Below are positions 32,165 to 40,421 of a stretch of DNA of 64,000 nt, one piece after another (within the stretch, counting starts at the first letter, position 1; each line of letters begins with the position of its first letter). This DNA comes from Actinomycetales bacterium. Its GTDB lineage: Bacteria > Actinomycetota > Actinomycetes > Actinomycetales > Dermatophilaceae. Both the position numbers and the translations under genes were made by a program. The DNA is taken from positions 62,001 through 126,000 of the forward strand of contig JADJTP010000003.1 in assembly GCA_016711095.1 (NCBI GenBank), read 5' to 3'. The notes beneath the pieces were generated by a model. The model did no database searches. It saw only the letters and a list, made by a program, of their open reading frames with translations, and was not told the origin of the DNA.

Positions 32165-34486
32165 GCCGTCGGCCTGGGTGAGATAGAAGGTGTCCAGGGC
32201 CTGCCCGGCATAGGTCGCGATGTGGGCGCTGCGCACCGAGAGGCCCGCTGCGGCGAGGGCTGCGCCCACGTCGAACAGCAGGCCCGCCCGGTCGGTTGCC
32301 CGCAACTCGATGACGGTCGCCGACTGCGAGGCCCGCGGCAGGATCATCGCGCGGGTCACCCCCGGTCGGCCGGCAGCCTGCGTGCTCGTCACGGACCTCG
32401 CGCGCTGCGTGCGGCGCGCCAACGGCGCCAGCGGCGTGCGGTCTCCGGCCGACAACCGGGCCAGGCCCCCCGACAACGCTGCGCCGTTGGGCGCGTCACC
32501 GGACGGCGAATCGACATGCCATTCGTCGATCGCGATGCCGTCGACGGTTCGCAGCAGGGCCGAGCGCACGACGAAGCCGTAGGCCGCGAAGAGCCCGGCC
32601 ACGTCGCCGAACAGGCCCAGCCGGTCGACCTCGACGACGTGCACCCGGTGGGCGGTGCCCAGGCGGGCCACGCGCACCACCGGATGCCCAGCGGCGACCT
32701 CGGCGAGCTCCTCGCGCGTCAACTCGCTGGGGGTGGGCAACAGCGAGGCGAGGGGCGGCAACAGGGCGGCGGGGGGAGCCTGACCGTCAGGAACGGCGCT
32801 CAGTTGCCGCATCCCGATGTCGGCCAGCCGGGTGACCAGTTGTGCCCGCCAGTCGGTCCAGGCAGCCGGCCCCGCTGCACTCGCATCGGCCTCGGTCAGA
32901 GCGCGCAGCAGAGCCAGGGTCTCGGCCGACCCGTCGACTGCGGCCGACAAGGCCGCCAGCGTGGCCGGGTCGTGCGGGTCGCGCCGGGTCGCAAGATCGA
33001 CGAGAGTGAGGTGCTCGCGGACAAGTCGGACCACCAGGGCCCGATCGTCGTCGGGCACCCCCATCCGAGACAGGACCGCGTCAGCCACGGGGGCGCCGAC
33101 CTCCGAGTGGTCGATCGCGCCGGCGACCTTGCCGACATCGTGCAGCAGTGCCGCGAGCAAGAGCAGGTCGGGGCGCTGGACGTCGCGCACCAGTTCGCTC
33201 GCGACAACGACCGCTTCGATCGAGTGCCGGTCAACTGTGTGCCGGTGGACCGGGTTGTGCTGCGGTCGGCTGCGCACGGCTGCCCATTCAGGGATCCACT
33301 GCTGCACGATGCCGGCCAGATCCAGTCCCTCCCAGACGGACACCAGCCCCGGACCGGCAGCGAGCAGATCGCCGAAGAGCGCCGATGCTTCCGGCGGCCA
33401 GGGCTGCGGTAACGGCGCCCCGGCAGCCAGGTTGGCCAGAGTTGCCGGCGCGAGCGGCATACCGGCCTTGGCTGCCACGAGAGCGGCGCGCAACGGCAGC
33501 AGGGGGTCGTGCCGCGGGTCGACCCCGGGGCCGAGCACGGCCTCGCCGTCGTGGCGGAAGAGGCCATAGCCGAGGGGTTCGAGGCTGGGGCGCCGAGGAC
33601 CGACCCGCAGAACCCGGGCCCGCTGGGACTGCGAAGCGCGCCGCAGGGTGCCGTCCAGGGCGTAGGCGATGACCCGGGCGGCAGCCGACACATCGGTGAG
33701 CATGCGGTCGGTCTCGGCATAACCGAGCAACGCAGCCACCGCGTCATGGTCCTCTCGGCCGAGGCGGTCCCGCCTCCGGCCGGTGACGACGTGGACGGCG
33801 TCGCGGACGTCGAGCAACCGGCCGTATGCCGCGTCCACCTGACCGTGCGGGCGGTCGGCGAGCCAGGCCGCCGTGAGCGCACGCAAGACGGTCATGTCGC
33901 GCAGTCCGCCGCGAGCCTCCTTGAGGTCCGGCTCGAGCAGGTGCGCGGCATCGCCCATCCGGGTATGCCGCGAGGTCACCGTGTCGAGCACCTCGGGCAG
34001 GCGTTTGCGGGCGTTACCGCGCCAGTCGTGGGCGACCGTCGAACGGGCAGCGGCGACGACCTGCTCATCGCCGGCGACAAAGGTGAGGTCGAGCAGCCCG
34101 ATGGCGGCCGAAAGGTCGGCGGCGGCGACCTGACGGCATTGTGCGACGGTGCGCACCGAGTGGTCGATCTTCACACCGGCGTCCCACATGGGATACCAGA
34201 GGCGCTCGGCCAGCCGGTCCAGTTCTGCCGAGCCGAGCGCCCGGCCCTCGTGCATGAGCACGAGGTCATAGTCGCTGAGTGGTCCTGCGTCGCCCCGAGC
34301 CACCGACCCGACCGTCGCGAGCGCCACACCGGGGATGGCCCGGCTGTGGGTCGCCTCCGCCCAACGATCCGTCAACCACTCGTGGGCGAACGCGGCCAGG
34401 GCTTCTCGACGTGCCTGACCGGCACCCACAGCGGCGAAGCTGCGGGTGCCGGCCAGGTCGAGCCGTGAGCTCGTGACGTCGGACAT
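32090..34486 (-). CDS. glnD: PII uridylyl-/adenylyltransferase GlnD
   Basis: GlnD modifies the PII protein according to nitrogen status. In studied actinobacteria (Streptomyces, Corynebacterium) it adenylylates Tyr51 of GlnK instead of uridylylating it. The 798-residue protein has the nucleotidyltransferase motif GSVARGDAGPLSDYD (about 59-73), LLEPDLKEARGGLRDM (about 172-187), the HD domain LLLAALLHDVGK (about 440-451), and two C-terminal ACT domains (HRVHVVEVDRLGLFGDVAGLFAAYG and IELRATDRAGLLFDVGAAL are their cores). ATG at 34486 lies 21 bp after glnB. Its end overlaps the convergent pucC gene. Confidence 0.94.
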   Translation of the reverse strand: MSDVTSSRLDLAGTRSFAAVGAGQARREALAAFAHEWLTDRWAEATHSRAIPGVALATVGSVARGDAGPLSDYDLVLMHEGRALGSAELDRLAERLWYPMWDAGVKIDHSVRTVAQCRQVAAADLSAAIGLLDLTFVAGDEQVVAAARSTVAHDWRGNARKRLPEVLDTVTSRHTRMGDAAHLLEPDLKEARGGLRDMTVLRALTAAWLADRPHGQVDAAYGRLLDVRDAVHVVTGRRRDRLGREDHDAVAALLGYAETDRMLTDVSAAARVIAYALDGTLRRASQSQRARVLRVGPRRPSLEPLGYGLFRHDGEAVLGPGVDPRHDPLLPLRAALVAAKAGMPLAPATLANLAAGAPLPQPWPPEASALFGDLLAAGPGLVSVWEGLDLAGIVQQWIPEWAAVRSRPQHNPVHRHTVDRHSIEAVVVASELVRDVQRPDLLLLAALLHDVGKVAGAIDHSEVGAPVADAVLSRMGVPDDDRALVVRLVREHLTLVDLATRRDPHDPATLAALSAAVDGSAETLALLRALTEADASAAGPAAWTDWRAQLVTRLADIGMRQLSAVPDGQAPPAALLPPLASLLPTPSELTREELAEVAAGHPVVRVARLGTAHRVHVVEVDRLGLFGDVAGLFAAYGFVVRSALLRTVDGIAIDEWHVDSPSGDAPNGAALSGGLARLSAGDRTPLAPLARRTQRARSVTSTQAAGRPGVTRAMILPRASQSATVIELRATDRAGLLFDVGAALAAAGLSVRSAHIATYAGQALDTFYLTQADGSPLTPPQVARTVALLIDTSEGRAR

Positions 34487-34507
34487 GGGTTGAGTCGGAT
34501 CTGCCGG

Positions 34508-34846
34508 TCAGATGGCGTCGATGCCGCGCTCGCCGGTGCGAACCCGGACCACCTCATCGACCGGCACGGCCCAGATCTTGCCGTCTCCGATCCGGCCGGT
34601 CTGGGCCGACTTGAGGATCACGTCGATGACGCTCGAGCAGTCGAGGTCGTCGACGAGAACCTCGAGGCGCACCTTGGGGACGAAGTCGACCTGATACTCC
34701 GCGCCACGGTAGACCTCGCTGTGGCCCTTCTGGCGGCCGTAACCGGACGCCTCGCTGATCGTCATACCGGTGATGCCATAGGCCTCCAGGGCCTCTTTGA
34801 CGGTCTCCAGCTGATGGGGCTTGATGATGGCGGTGACGAGCTTCAT
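34508..34846 (-). CDS. glnB: Nitrogen regulatory protein PII (GlnB/GlnK)
   Basis: PII trimers bind ATP, ADP and 2-oxoglutarate and block the Amt channel or other targets. The 112-residue product has the T-loop YGRQKGHSEVYRGAEYQVDF with the modified tyrosine at exactly position 51, the B-loop TGRIGDGKIWAVPVDE, and the C-loop VRTGERG. ATG at 34846 overlaps the amt stop in ATGA. It belongs to the amtB-glnK-glnD operon conserved in actinobacteria, so GlnK would be an equally good name. Confidence 0.96.
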   Translation of the reverse strand: MKLVTAIIKPHQLETVKEALEAYGITGMTISEASGYGRQKGHSEVYRGAEYQVDFVPKVRLEVLVDDLDCSSVIDVILKSAQTGRIGDGKIWAVPVDEVVRVRTGERGIDAI

Positions 34847-36249
34847 GCGCTCGCTCCTTCCGTGATCGACTCGGACTTGGCCGTGCCCTTGAGGACACCA
34901 GCCTCGGTGAGCACCCCGCCCAACCGCCCACCGCCGCTGGCGGTCAGGTCATACCCCGACTCCGCGTGGACATCTTGGTCGATGCCCGCCGATTCGGCAT
35001 CCTTGTCGATCCGCCAACCCATTGTCGCCTTGAGGGCCAGGGCGAGGATGAGGGTGATGACGCCGGAGAACACGACGGTCACCAGGGCGATGACGATCTG
35101 CAGCGCGGTCTGCTGGAAGCCGCCGCCGTAGAACAGACCCGTGCTCGTGGAGAGCAACCCGGCGCCGATGGTTCCCCAGAGACCGGCAACGAGGTGGACG
35201 CCGACGACGTCGAGGCTGTCGTCATAACGGAACTTGTACTTGAGGCCCACCGCGAGGGCGCAGAGCCCGCCGGCGACGACGCCAAGCACGATCGACCCGA
35301 GGGGTGACAGGGCCCCACACGCCGGGGTGATCGCGACCAGCCCGGCGACGACACCCGATGCCGCACCGACCGAGGTGGCGTGCCCGTCGCGCAGCCTCTC
35401 CACCACGAGCCAGCCGAGCATCGCCGCGGCCGTGGCGGCCATGGTGTTGACCCAGACGAGCGCCGCGGTGCCGTCGGCCGCCAGCTCAGAGCCGGCGTTG
35501 AAACCGAACCAGCCGAACCACAGCAGGCCCGCACCGATCATCGTCAGCGGCACGTTGTGGGGCCGCATCGGGATCTTGCCGAAGCCGAGCCGCAGTCCGA
35601 CGACCAGGGCCAGGACGAGCCCGGCCATACCCGCGTTGATGTGCACGACGGTGCCGCCGGCGAAGTCGATCGGGATGACGTTTGTCTCGCCGTCGGTGAC
35701 CCCGAAGAGGGTCGCGGCGAGCCCGCCTTCGGCTCCGGACAGCAGGCCCCCGCCCCAGACCATGTGGGCCATGGGGAAGTAGGCGAGGGTGACCCAGAGA
35801 CCCGCGAAGACCATCCAGGTGGAGAACTTCACGCGGTCAGCGACCGCGCCGCTGATGAGGGCGACCGTGATAACCGCGAAGGTGAGTTGGAAGGCGACGA
35901 GCGCGAGCTCGGGGATGTCCCCATAGCCCTCGTAGCCGAATGGGTTGACCAGGCCGTCGGTCCCGTGGAGACCGAACTTCTCGAAGGGATTGGCGATGAT
36001 GCCGCCGAGGTTCTCGGAACCGAACGACATCGAGTATCCGTAGAGGACGTAGAGGACGCCGACGAGCCCCGCGGCTCCGAACGACATCATCATCATGTTA
36101 AGGACGGATTTGGCCCGGGTCATCCCGCCGTAGAACAGGGCGAGGCCGGGCACCGTCATGAGGAGGACCAAGGACGCGGACAGGAGGACAAAGGTCGTCG
36201 CTGCGTAGTCGATGGTGGCGTCTGCCATGGGCATCAGTGCTGTGCTCAT
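34843..36249 (-). CDS. amt: Ammonium transporter (Amt/Rh family)
   Basis: The channel conducts ammonia/ammonium across the membrane as a trimer and is closed by PII. The 468-residue product has eleven hydrophobic segments. Landmarks are LLMTVPGLALFYGGM, WFGWFGFNAGSEL, FAGGTVVHINAG (with the twin-histidine first residue) and VHLVAGLWGTIGAG (second). The C-terminal cytoplasmic tail DLTASGGGRLGGVL is slightly long. ATG at 36249 is preferred; an in-frame TTG at 36258 lies three codons earlier. A GlnR-like box array precedes it. The operon continues into glnB and glnD. Confidence 0.95.
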   Translation of the reverse strand: MSTALMPMADATIDYAATTFVLLSASLVLLMTVPGLALFYGGMTRAKSVLNMMMMSFGAAGLVGVLYVLYGYSMSFGSENLGGIIANPFEKFGLHGTDGLVNPFGYEGYGDIPELALVAFQLTFAVITVALISGAVADRVKFSTWMVFAGLWVTLAYFPMAHMVWGGGLLSGAEGGLAATLFGVTDGETNVIPIDFAGGTVVHINAGMAGLVLALVVGLRLGFGKIPMRPHNVPLTMIGAGLLWFGWFGFNAGSELAADGTAALVWVNTMAATAAAMLGWLVVERLRDGHATSVGAASGVVAGLVAITPACGALSPLGSIVLGVVAGGLCALAVGLKYKFRYDDSLDVVGVHLVAGLWGTIGAGLLSTSTGLFYGGGFQQTALQIVIALVTVVFSGVITLILALALKATMGWRIDKDAESAGIDQDVHAESGYDLTASGGGRLGGVLTEAGVLKGTAKSESITEGASA

Positions 36250-36273
36250 GTCGGCCAACGATCCGCCGACCGC

Positions 36274-36311
36274 GTTTCGCGATCGGGTGCTGCGTGTTAC
36301 AGGCGTGTTAG
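36274..36311 (-). promoter_or_regulatory. GlnR-like half-site array upstream of amt
   Basis: On the minus strand CTAAC (36311-36307), GTAAC (36300-36296) and GAAAC (36278-36274) stand at starts 11 and 22 bp apart. That matches the GTnAC-N6-GAAAC-N6 phasing of GlnR boxes, with one half-site (36289-36285) not matching. GlnR activates amt operons under nitrogen limitation in actinobacteria. The array ends 25 bp before the amt ATG, which is closer than many known sites. The remaining gap up to ftsY (36312-36441) holds two direct GTATGCCG copies and no gene. Confidence 0.45.
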
Positions 36312-36441
36312 CGACACCGCCCCCAGGTAAGGATCTGGTTTCCCGCGCGGCCGCACGCCGGACCGGTGCGCCGAGGCAATGCTGGCCCGTAGGCCGCCCG
36401 ACCCGCCCGTATGCCGCCCGCCCCGCCCCGTATGCCGCCGC

Positions 36442-37656
36442 CTACTCCAGGATGGCGTCGACGAACGCGGCCGGATCGAACGGGGCGAGGTCGTCGGGGC
36501 CCTCGCCCAGCCCGACGAGCTTGACCGGCACGCCGAGCTTGCGCTGGACGGCCACCACGATGCCGCCCTTGGCGGTGCCGTCGAGCTTCGTCAGCACGAT
36601 CCCGGTGACGTCGACCACCTCGGCAAACACCCGGGCCTGTTCGAGACCGTTCTGGCCCGTGGTCGCATCGAGGACGAGCAGCACCTCGTCGATGGGGCTC
36701 AGCTTCTCGATGACTCGCTTCACCTTGCCGAGCTCGTCCATGAGGTTCGTCTTGTTGTGCAGCCGCCCGGCGGTGTCGATGAGCACGACATCGGCCTCCA
36801 ACTCGGTGGCCGCCCGCACCGCGTCGAAGGCGACCGCGGCGGGGTCGGCGCCTTCGCGGTCCGAGCGGATCGTCGGCACGCCGACCCGATCCCCCCAGGT
36901 CGCGAGCTGGTCGGCGGCCGCCGCCCGGAAGGTGTCGGCAGCGCCCAGGACGACGTCGCGGTCCTCGGCGACGAGCACCCGCGCGAGCTTGCCGACGGTC
37001 GTCGTCTTGCCGGTGCCGTTGACCCCGACGACGAGGATGACCGCGGGGCGGCCCGCCACCCGACTGGAGGCGACTCGGCGGTCCATGCTCGGGTCGACCA
37101 GTCGCAGCAGGTCCTCGCGTAGCCACCCGCGGACGACGTCCTCGTCGGTCGTGCCCTCGACCTTGACCTGGGTGCGCAGCGACGCGACGAGCTCGCCGGC
37201 GGCCTCGGGGCCGAGGTCGGCCAGCAGCAGGGTGTCCTCGACGTCCTCCCAGGCTGCCTCGTCCAGACGCCCGCGGGACAGCAGCGCGAGCAACCCCTTG
37301 CCGATGGCCGAGTTGCTGCGGGCCAGGCGGGCCCGAAGCCTCGCCAGCCGTCCCCGGGCACTTTCGGGCCGCTCGTATGCCGGTTCCGCTGGCTCGAGGG
37401 GGGCCGGCGCCTCGAGTGCAGGCGTGGTGGCGACCTCGCCGGGCGGCGCGGTGAGCACCCCTGCGCCGTGCTCGTCGTCGGCTCCGCCGCCGGACGGCAT
37501 ACCGGGTCGTGTCGTGACCTGTGGCGCCCGGGGGGCGGCCGGCGGCAGCCGTGTTGCCCTGCCGCCGCGACCGCGCAGCAGCCCGACGGTGAGGCCGACG
37601 CCGACGAGAGCGATGGCGACGACGAGCAGGATCCACTGCCAGAGTTCGGCGAACAT
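36442..37656 (-). CDS. ftsY: Signal recognition particle receptor FtsY
   Basis: FtsY docks the SRP-ribosome complex at the membrane. The 404-residue product has an N-terminal transmembrane helix (WQWILLVVAIALVGVGLTVGL), then a proline/acidic linker (about 30-110). The NG domain has GVNGTGKTTTVGKLA (about 208-222), DTAGRLHNKTNLMDEL, TKLDGTAKGG and GLGEGPDDLAPFDP. ATG at 37656 has GAGGA at a proper distance; the GTG two codons upstream does not. A true membrane helix on FtsY is usual in actinobacteria, unlike E. coli. In other actinobacteria ftsY follows smc; here 11 kb of accessory genes lie between. Confidence 0.96.
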   Translation of the reverse strand: MFAELWQWILLVVAIALVGVGLTVGLLRGRGGRATRLPPAAPRAPQVTTRPGMPSGGGADDEHGAGVLTAPPGEVATTPALEAPAPLEPAEPAYERPESARGRLARLRARLARSNSAIGKGLLALLSRGRLDEAAWEDVEDTLLLADLGPEAAGELVASLRTQVKVEGTTDEDVVRGWLREDLLRLVDPSMDRRVASSRVAGRPAVILVVGVNGTGKTTTVGKLARVLVAEDRDVVLGAADTFRAAAADQLATWGDRVGVPTIRSDREGADPAAVAFDAVRAATELEADVVLIDTAGRLHNKTNLMDELGKVKRVIEKLSPIDEVLLVLDATTGQNGLEQARVFAEVVDVTGIVLTKLDGTAKGGIVVAVQRKLGVPVKLVGLGEGPDDLAPFDPAAFVDAILE

Positions 37657-37689
37657 GCCCACATCCTCACATGCCGGCCCGACGCCCGG

Positions 37690-38406
37690 TCAGCTCACCA
37701 CCCACAAACAGAAGGGGTGCCCGGCCGGGTCGAGTAACACCCGCACGTCCGCCTGCGGCTGGTGGGTGGCCACGGTGGCCCCCAGTGCCACGGCCCGTTC
37801 GAGGGCCGCGTCGAGGTCACCATCGACCCGGATCTCCAGGTGGGCCTGCATCTGCTGGACCTGCCCGGTCTGCGGCCACGCCGGCGGTCGATGGGTGGGC
37901 TCGTGCTGCACGGACAGGGCGACGGAGCCGTCGGGGGCCTGAAGGTAATGCCAGCCGGGGTCCCCGTCGTCCACGGCATATCCGAGCAGATCGGCGTAGA
38001 AGCGCGACAGGTCCGCGACCGTCGCTGCCGAGAGGCTCACCGTGGAGATCTGCAGGCGCGGCGGCATACCCTCGGCCGACGTGACCTGCCCGCAGCGGAC
38101 CCGATTGCCGTCCGGGTCGACGAGGTGCACCTCGCGAGCCCAGGGTGCCTCGCTCACGGCGACCCCGAACTCGGCAGCGATCCGGTCGATGTCGGGCAGG
38201 TAGAGATAGACCAGGGACGGCCCGCGGGCGTCGCCGCCGTGCTCGGACAGGTGGACGATGGCGTCGTCGCGGCGAAGCCCGACGTAGAGCGGAAGGTGGG
38301 GCTCGAACCGATGCTCGAACTCGACGGTGAAGCCGAGCCGCCCCCACCAGCGCAGCGCCGCCGCCGCATCCCGAACCCGCAGGACCGTCGCCGCGTTCGC
38401 GCGCAT
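37690..38406 (-). CDS. VOC-family protein with two glyoxalase-like domains
   Basis: The 238-residue product has two halves of the vicinal oxygen chelate fold. The first (NAATVLRVRDAAAALRWWGRLGFTVEF and LVYLYLPDIDRIAAEFG cores) resembles bleomycin-resistance-type binding proteins. The second has ISTVSLSAATVADLSRFYADLLGY, LEIRVDGDLDAALERAVALGATV and VLLDPAGHPFCLW. It could be an enzyme, a drug-binding protein or an extradiol-type scaffold; metal ligands are not certain. ATG at 38406 overlaps the stop of the upstream M13 peptidase gene by one base. Confidence 0.72.
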   Translation of the reverse strand: MRANAATVLRVRDAAAALRWWGRLGFTVEFEHRFEPHLPLYVGLRRDDAIVHLSEHGGDARGPSLVYLYLPDIDRIAAEFGVAVSEAPWAREVHLVDPDGNRVRCGQVTSAEGMPPRLQISTVSLSAATVADLSRFYADLLGYAVDDGDPGWHYLQAPDGSVALSVQHEPTHRPPAWPQTGQVQQMQAHLEIRVDGDLDAALERAVALGATVATHQPQADVRVLLDPAGHPFCLWVVS

Positions 38407-40358
38407 CAGAACACCGACACCCGGTCCTCGGGGGCGAGCCACATCCCGTCGCCCGGCTGGACACCGAACGCCTCGTGGAAGGCGTCGACATTGCGGACGA
38501 TATTGGCGCGGTGTTCGGCCGGGCTGTGCGGGTCGACGGCCAGCAGCATGATCGCCGTCTCCTCTCGGGCCTTGCCGCACCAGACCTGGGCCCAGCCGAC
38601 GAAGAACCGCTGGTCGCCGGTCAGGCCGTCAAGCACCGGCGGTTGCTGTTGCCCTTCGCAGGCAATCCGGTATGCCGCGTGGCCGACTCCCAGCCCGGCC
38701 AGGTCGCCGAGGTTCTCTCCGACGGTGAGCGCGCCGTTGATGGTCCGGCCCGGCGCGGCGATCGGCTCGAGCCGGTCGAACTGGGCGATGAGCTTGCCCG
38801 AGAGCGCATCGAACGCGGCCCGGTCCTCGTCGGTCCACCAATTGCGCAGGTTGCCGGCCCGGTCATATTGACTGCCCTGGTCGTCGAACCCGTGGCCGAT
38901 CTCGTGCCCGATGACCCCGCCGATGCCTCCGTAGTTGACCGCGTCATCGGCCGCGACGTCGAAGAAGGGCGGCTGAAGGATCGCCGCCGGGAAGACGATC
39001 TCGTTCATCCCCGGGTTGTAGTACGCGTTGACGGTCTGCGGGGTCATGAACCATTCGCCGCGATCGACCGGCCCGCCGAGCTTGGCCAGCGCCCGATCGT
39101 GCTCGAAAGCCTTCGCGGCCCACACGTCCTCAAGCAGATCGCCGGTCAGAACCAGCGCCGAGTAGTCACGCCAGGTGTCGGGATAGCCGATCTTGGGCAC
39201 GAAGGTGGCGAGCTTCTCCATGGCCTGGCCCTTGGTTGCCTCGCCCATCCACGGGCGGTCGGCGAACGAACGCTGGAACGCCACGACGAGGTTCTCGACC
39301 AGCAGGGACATCCGGGCCTTGGCTGCCGGAGGGAAATGCCGCTCGACATAGAGCTCGCCGAGCGCCTCGCCGAGCAGGCGGTCGACGAGCTCGACGCCGC
39401 GTTTCCACCGCTCGCGCAACGCCGGGGTGCCGGCCAGAATGCGGCCGTAGAAGTCAAAATTCTCCTGCACGTATGCCGCAGGCAGCAGCGGGGCGCTGGA
39501 GTGCAGAACGTGCCAGGCCAGCCACTCCCGCCAGGTCTGGATCGGCTCGTCCGCGAGCGCCGCCGAGAGGCCCTGCAGGAAGCCGGGCTGGCGCACGACG
39601 ACCTGGGCGAGGGCGTCGTCGCTTACGGCTGCCGCGGCGGCATACCGGCCCCAGTCGAGGCTGGGAGCGAGCGCGGACAACTCGTCGCGGGTGACCAGGT
39701 TATAGGTCGCAACCGCGTCGCGATCGGCGACCTTGTCGATGTGCGATGCGGCCAGTCGTGTCTCCAGGGCGAGGATCCGTGCGGCCGCTGCCTGCGGGTC
39801 GGGACGCCCAGCGAGGGTGAGCATCGCGGCGACGTGCTTCTCGTATGCCGCTCTCACGTCGGCATAGCGCTCCTCGCGGTAATACGACTCGTCGGGCAGT
39901 CCCAGCCCGCCCTGGTCGACGTAGGGGACATAGCGGTCGGAGTCGCGGTCGTCGGTGTTGACGTAGGCCCCGAATGCACTGGCCAGTCCGAGCCGGTCGA
40001 GCCGTCCCAGCAGGGAGGGAAGCTCGGCGGTGTCGCCGAGGGCATCGACGTCGGCGAGCAGTTGCGCCACCGGCCCCAGGCCGCGGCTCTCGACGCGCGC
40101 CTCGTCCAGGAACGCGCCATAGAGCGCCGCAACCTTGCCGGCCGGGGTGCTCGGGTCGGGTCCGGCGGCCGTGACCTCGTCGAGGATGGCGCGAAGGTCA
40201 TGTTCGGCCGCCTCGCGCAGGCGGTCGAAGGTGCCATAGCGGCCTCGATCGGCCGGGATTTCGGTCTGGGCCACCCAGGTGCCGTTGGTGAAGCGGAAGA
40301 GGTCGTCCTGAGGGCGGACCGACAGGTCGAGATGGTCGCGGAGGATGCCGGAGGTCAT
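38406..40358 (-). CDS. pepO: M13-family zinc endopeptidase (neprilysin/PepO type)
   Basis: The 650-residue enzyme cleaves peptides up to about 40 residues. It has the N-terminal M13 domain beginning DLSVRPQDDLFRFTNGTWV, NAYYNPGMNEIVFPAAILQPPFFD just ahead of the active site (NAYYNPGMNEIV), the zinc motif VIGHEIGHGFDDQGS (histidines about 484 and 488) and ENLGDLAGLG with the third ligand. The GMWLAPEDRVSVF end replaces the usual CxVW cysteine motif. No signal peptide was seen, so it is probably cytoplasmic, as in actinobacterial Zmp1-like proteins. It is the last long gene of the transporter/monooxygenase cluster after a 63-bp gap, and may be independent of it. Confidence 0.92.
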   Translation of the reverse strand: MTSGILRDHLDLSVRPQDDLFRFTNGTWVAQTEIPADRGRYGTFDRLREAAEHDLRAILDEVTAAGPDPSTPAGKVAALYGAFLDEARVESRGLGPVAQLLADVDALGDTAELPSLLGRLDRLGLASAFGAYVNTDDRDSDRYVPYVDQGGLGLPDESYYREERYADVRAAYEKHVAAMLTLAGRPDPQAAAARILALETRLAASHIDKVADRDAVATYNLVTRDELSALAPSLDWGRYAAAAAVSDDALAQVVVRQPGFLQGLSAALADEPIQTWREWLAWHVLHSSAPLLPAAYVQENFDFYGRILAGTPALRERWKRGVELVDRLLGEALGELYVERHFPPAAKARMSLLVENLVVAFQRSFADRPWMGEATKGQAMEKLATFVPKIGYPDTWRDYSALVLTGDLLEDVWAAKAFEHDRALAKLGGPVDRGEWFMTPQTVNAYYNPGMNEIVFPAAILQPPFFDVAADDAVNYGGIGGVIGHEIGHGFDDQGSQYDRAGNLRNWWTDEDRAAFDALSGKLIAQFDRLEPIAAPGRTINGALTVGENLGDLAGLGVGHAAYRIACEGQQQPPVLDGLTGDQRFFVGWAQVWCGKAREETAIMLLAVDPHSPAEHRANIVRNVDAFHEAFGVQPGDGMWLAPEDRVSVF

Positions 40359-40421
40359 CCGGTCATCACATCACATTCAGCGCCGATGGGTCTCGATGTC
40401 GCTGCAGAGCTCGGACTCGCG

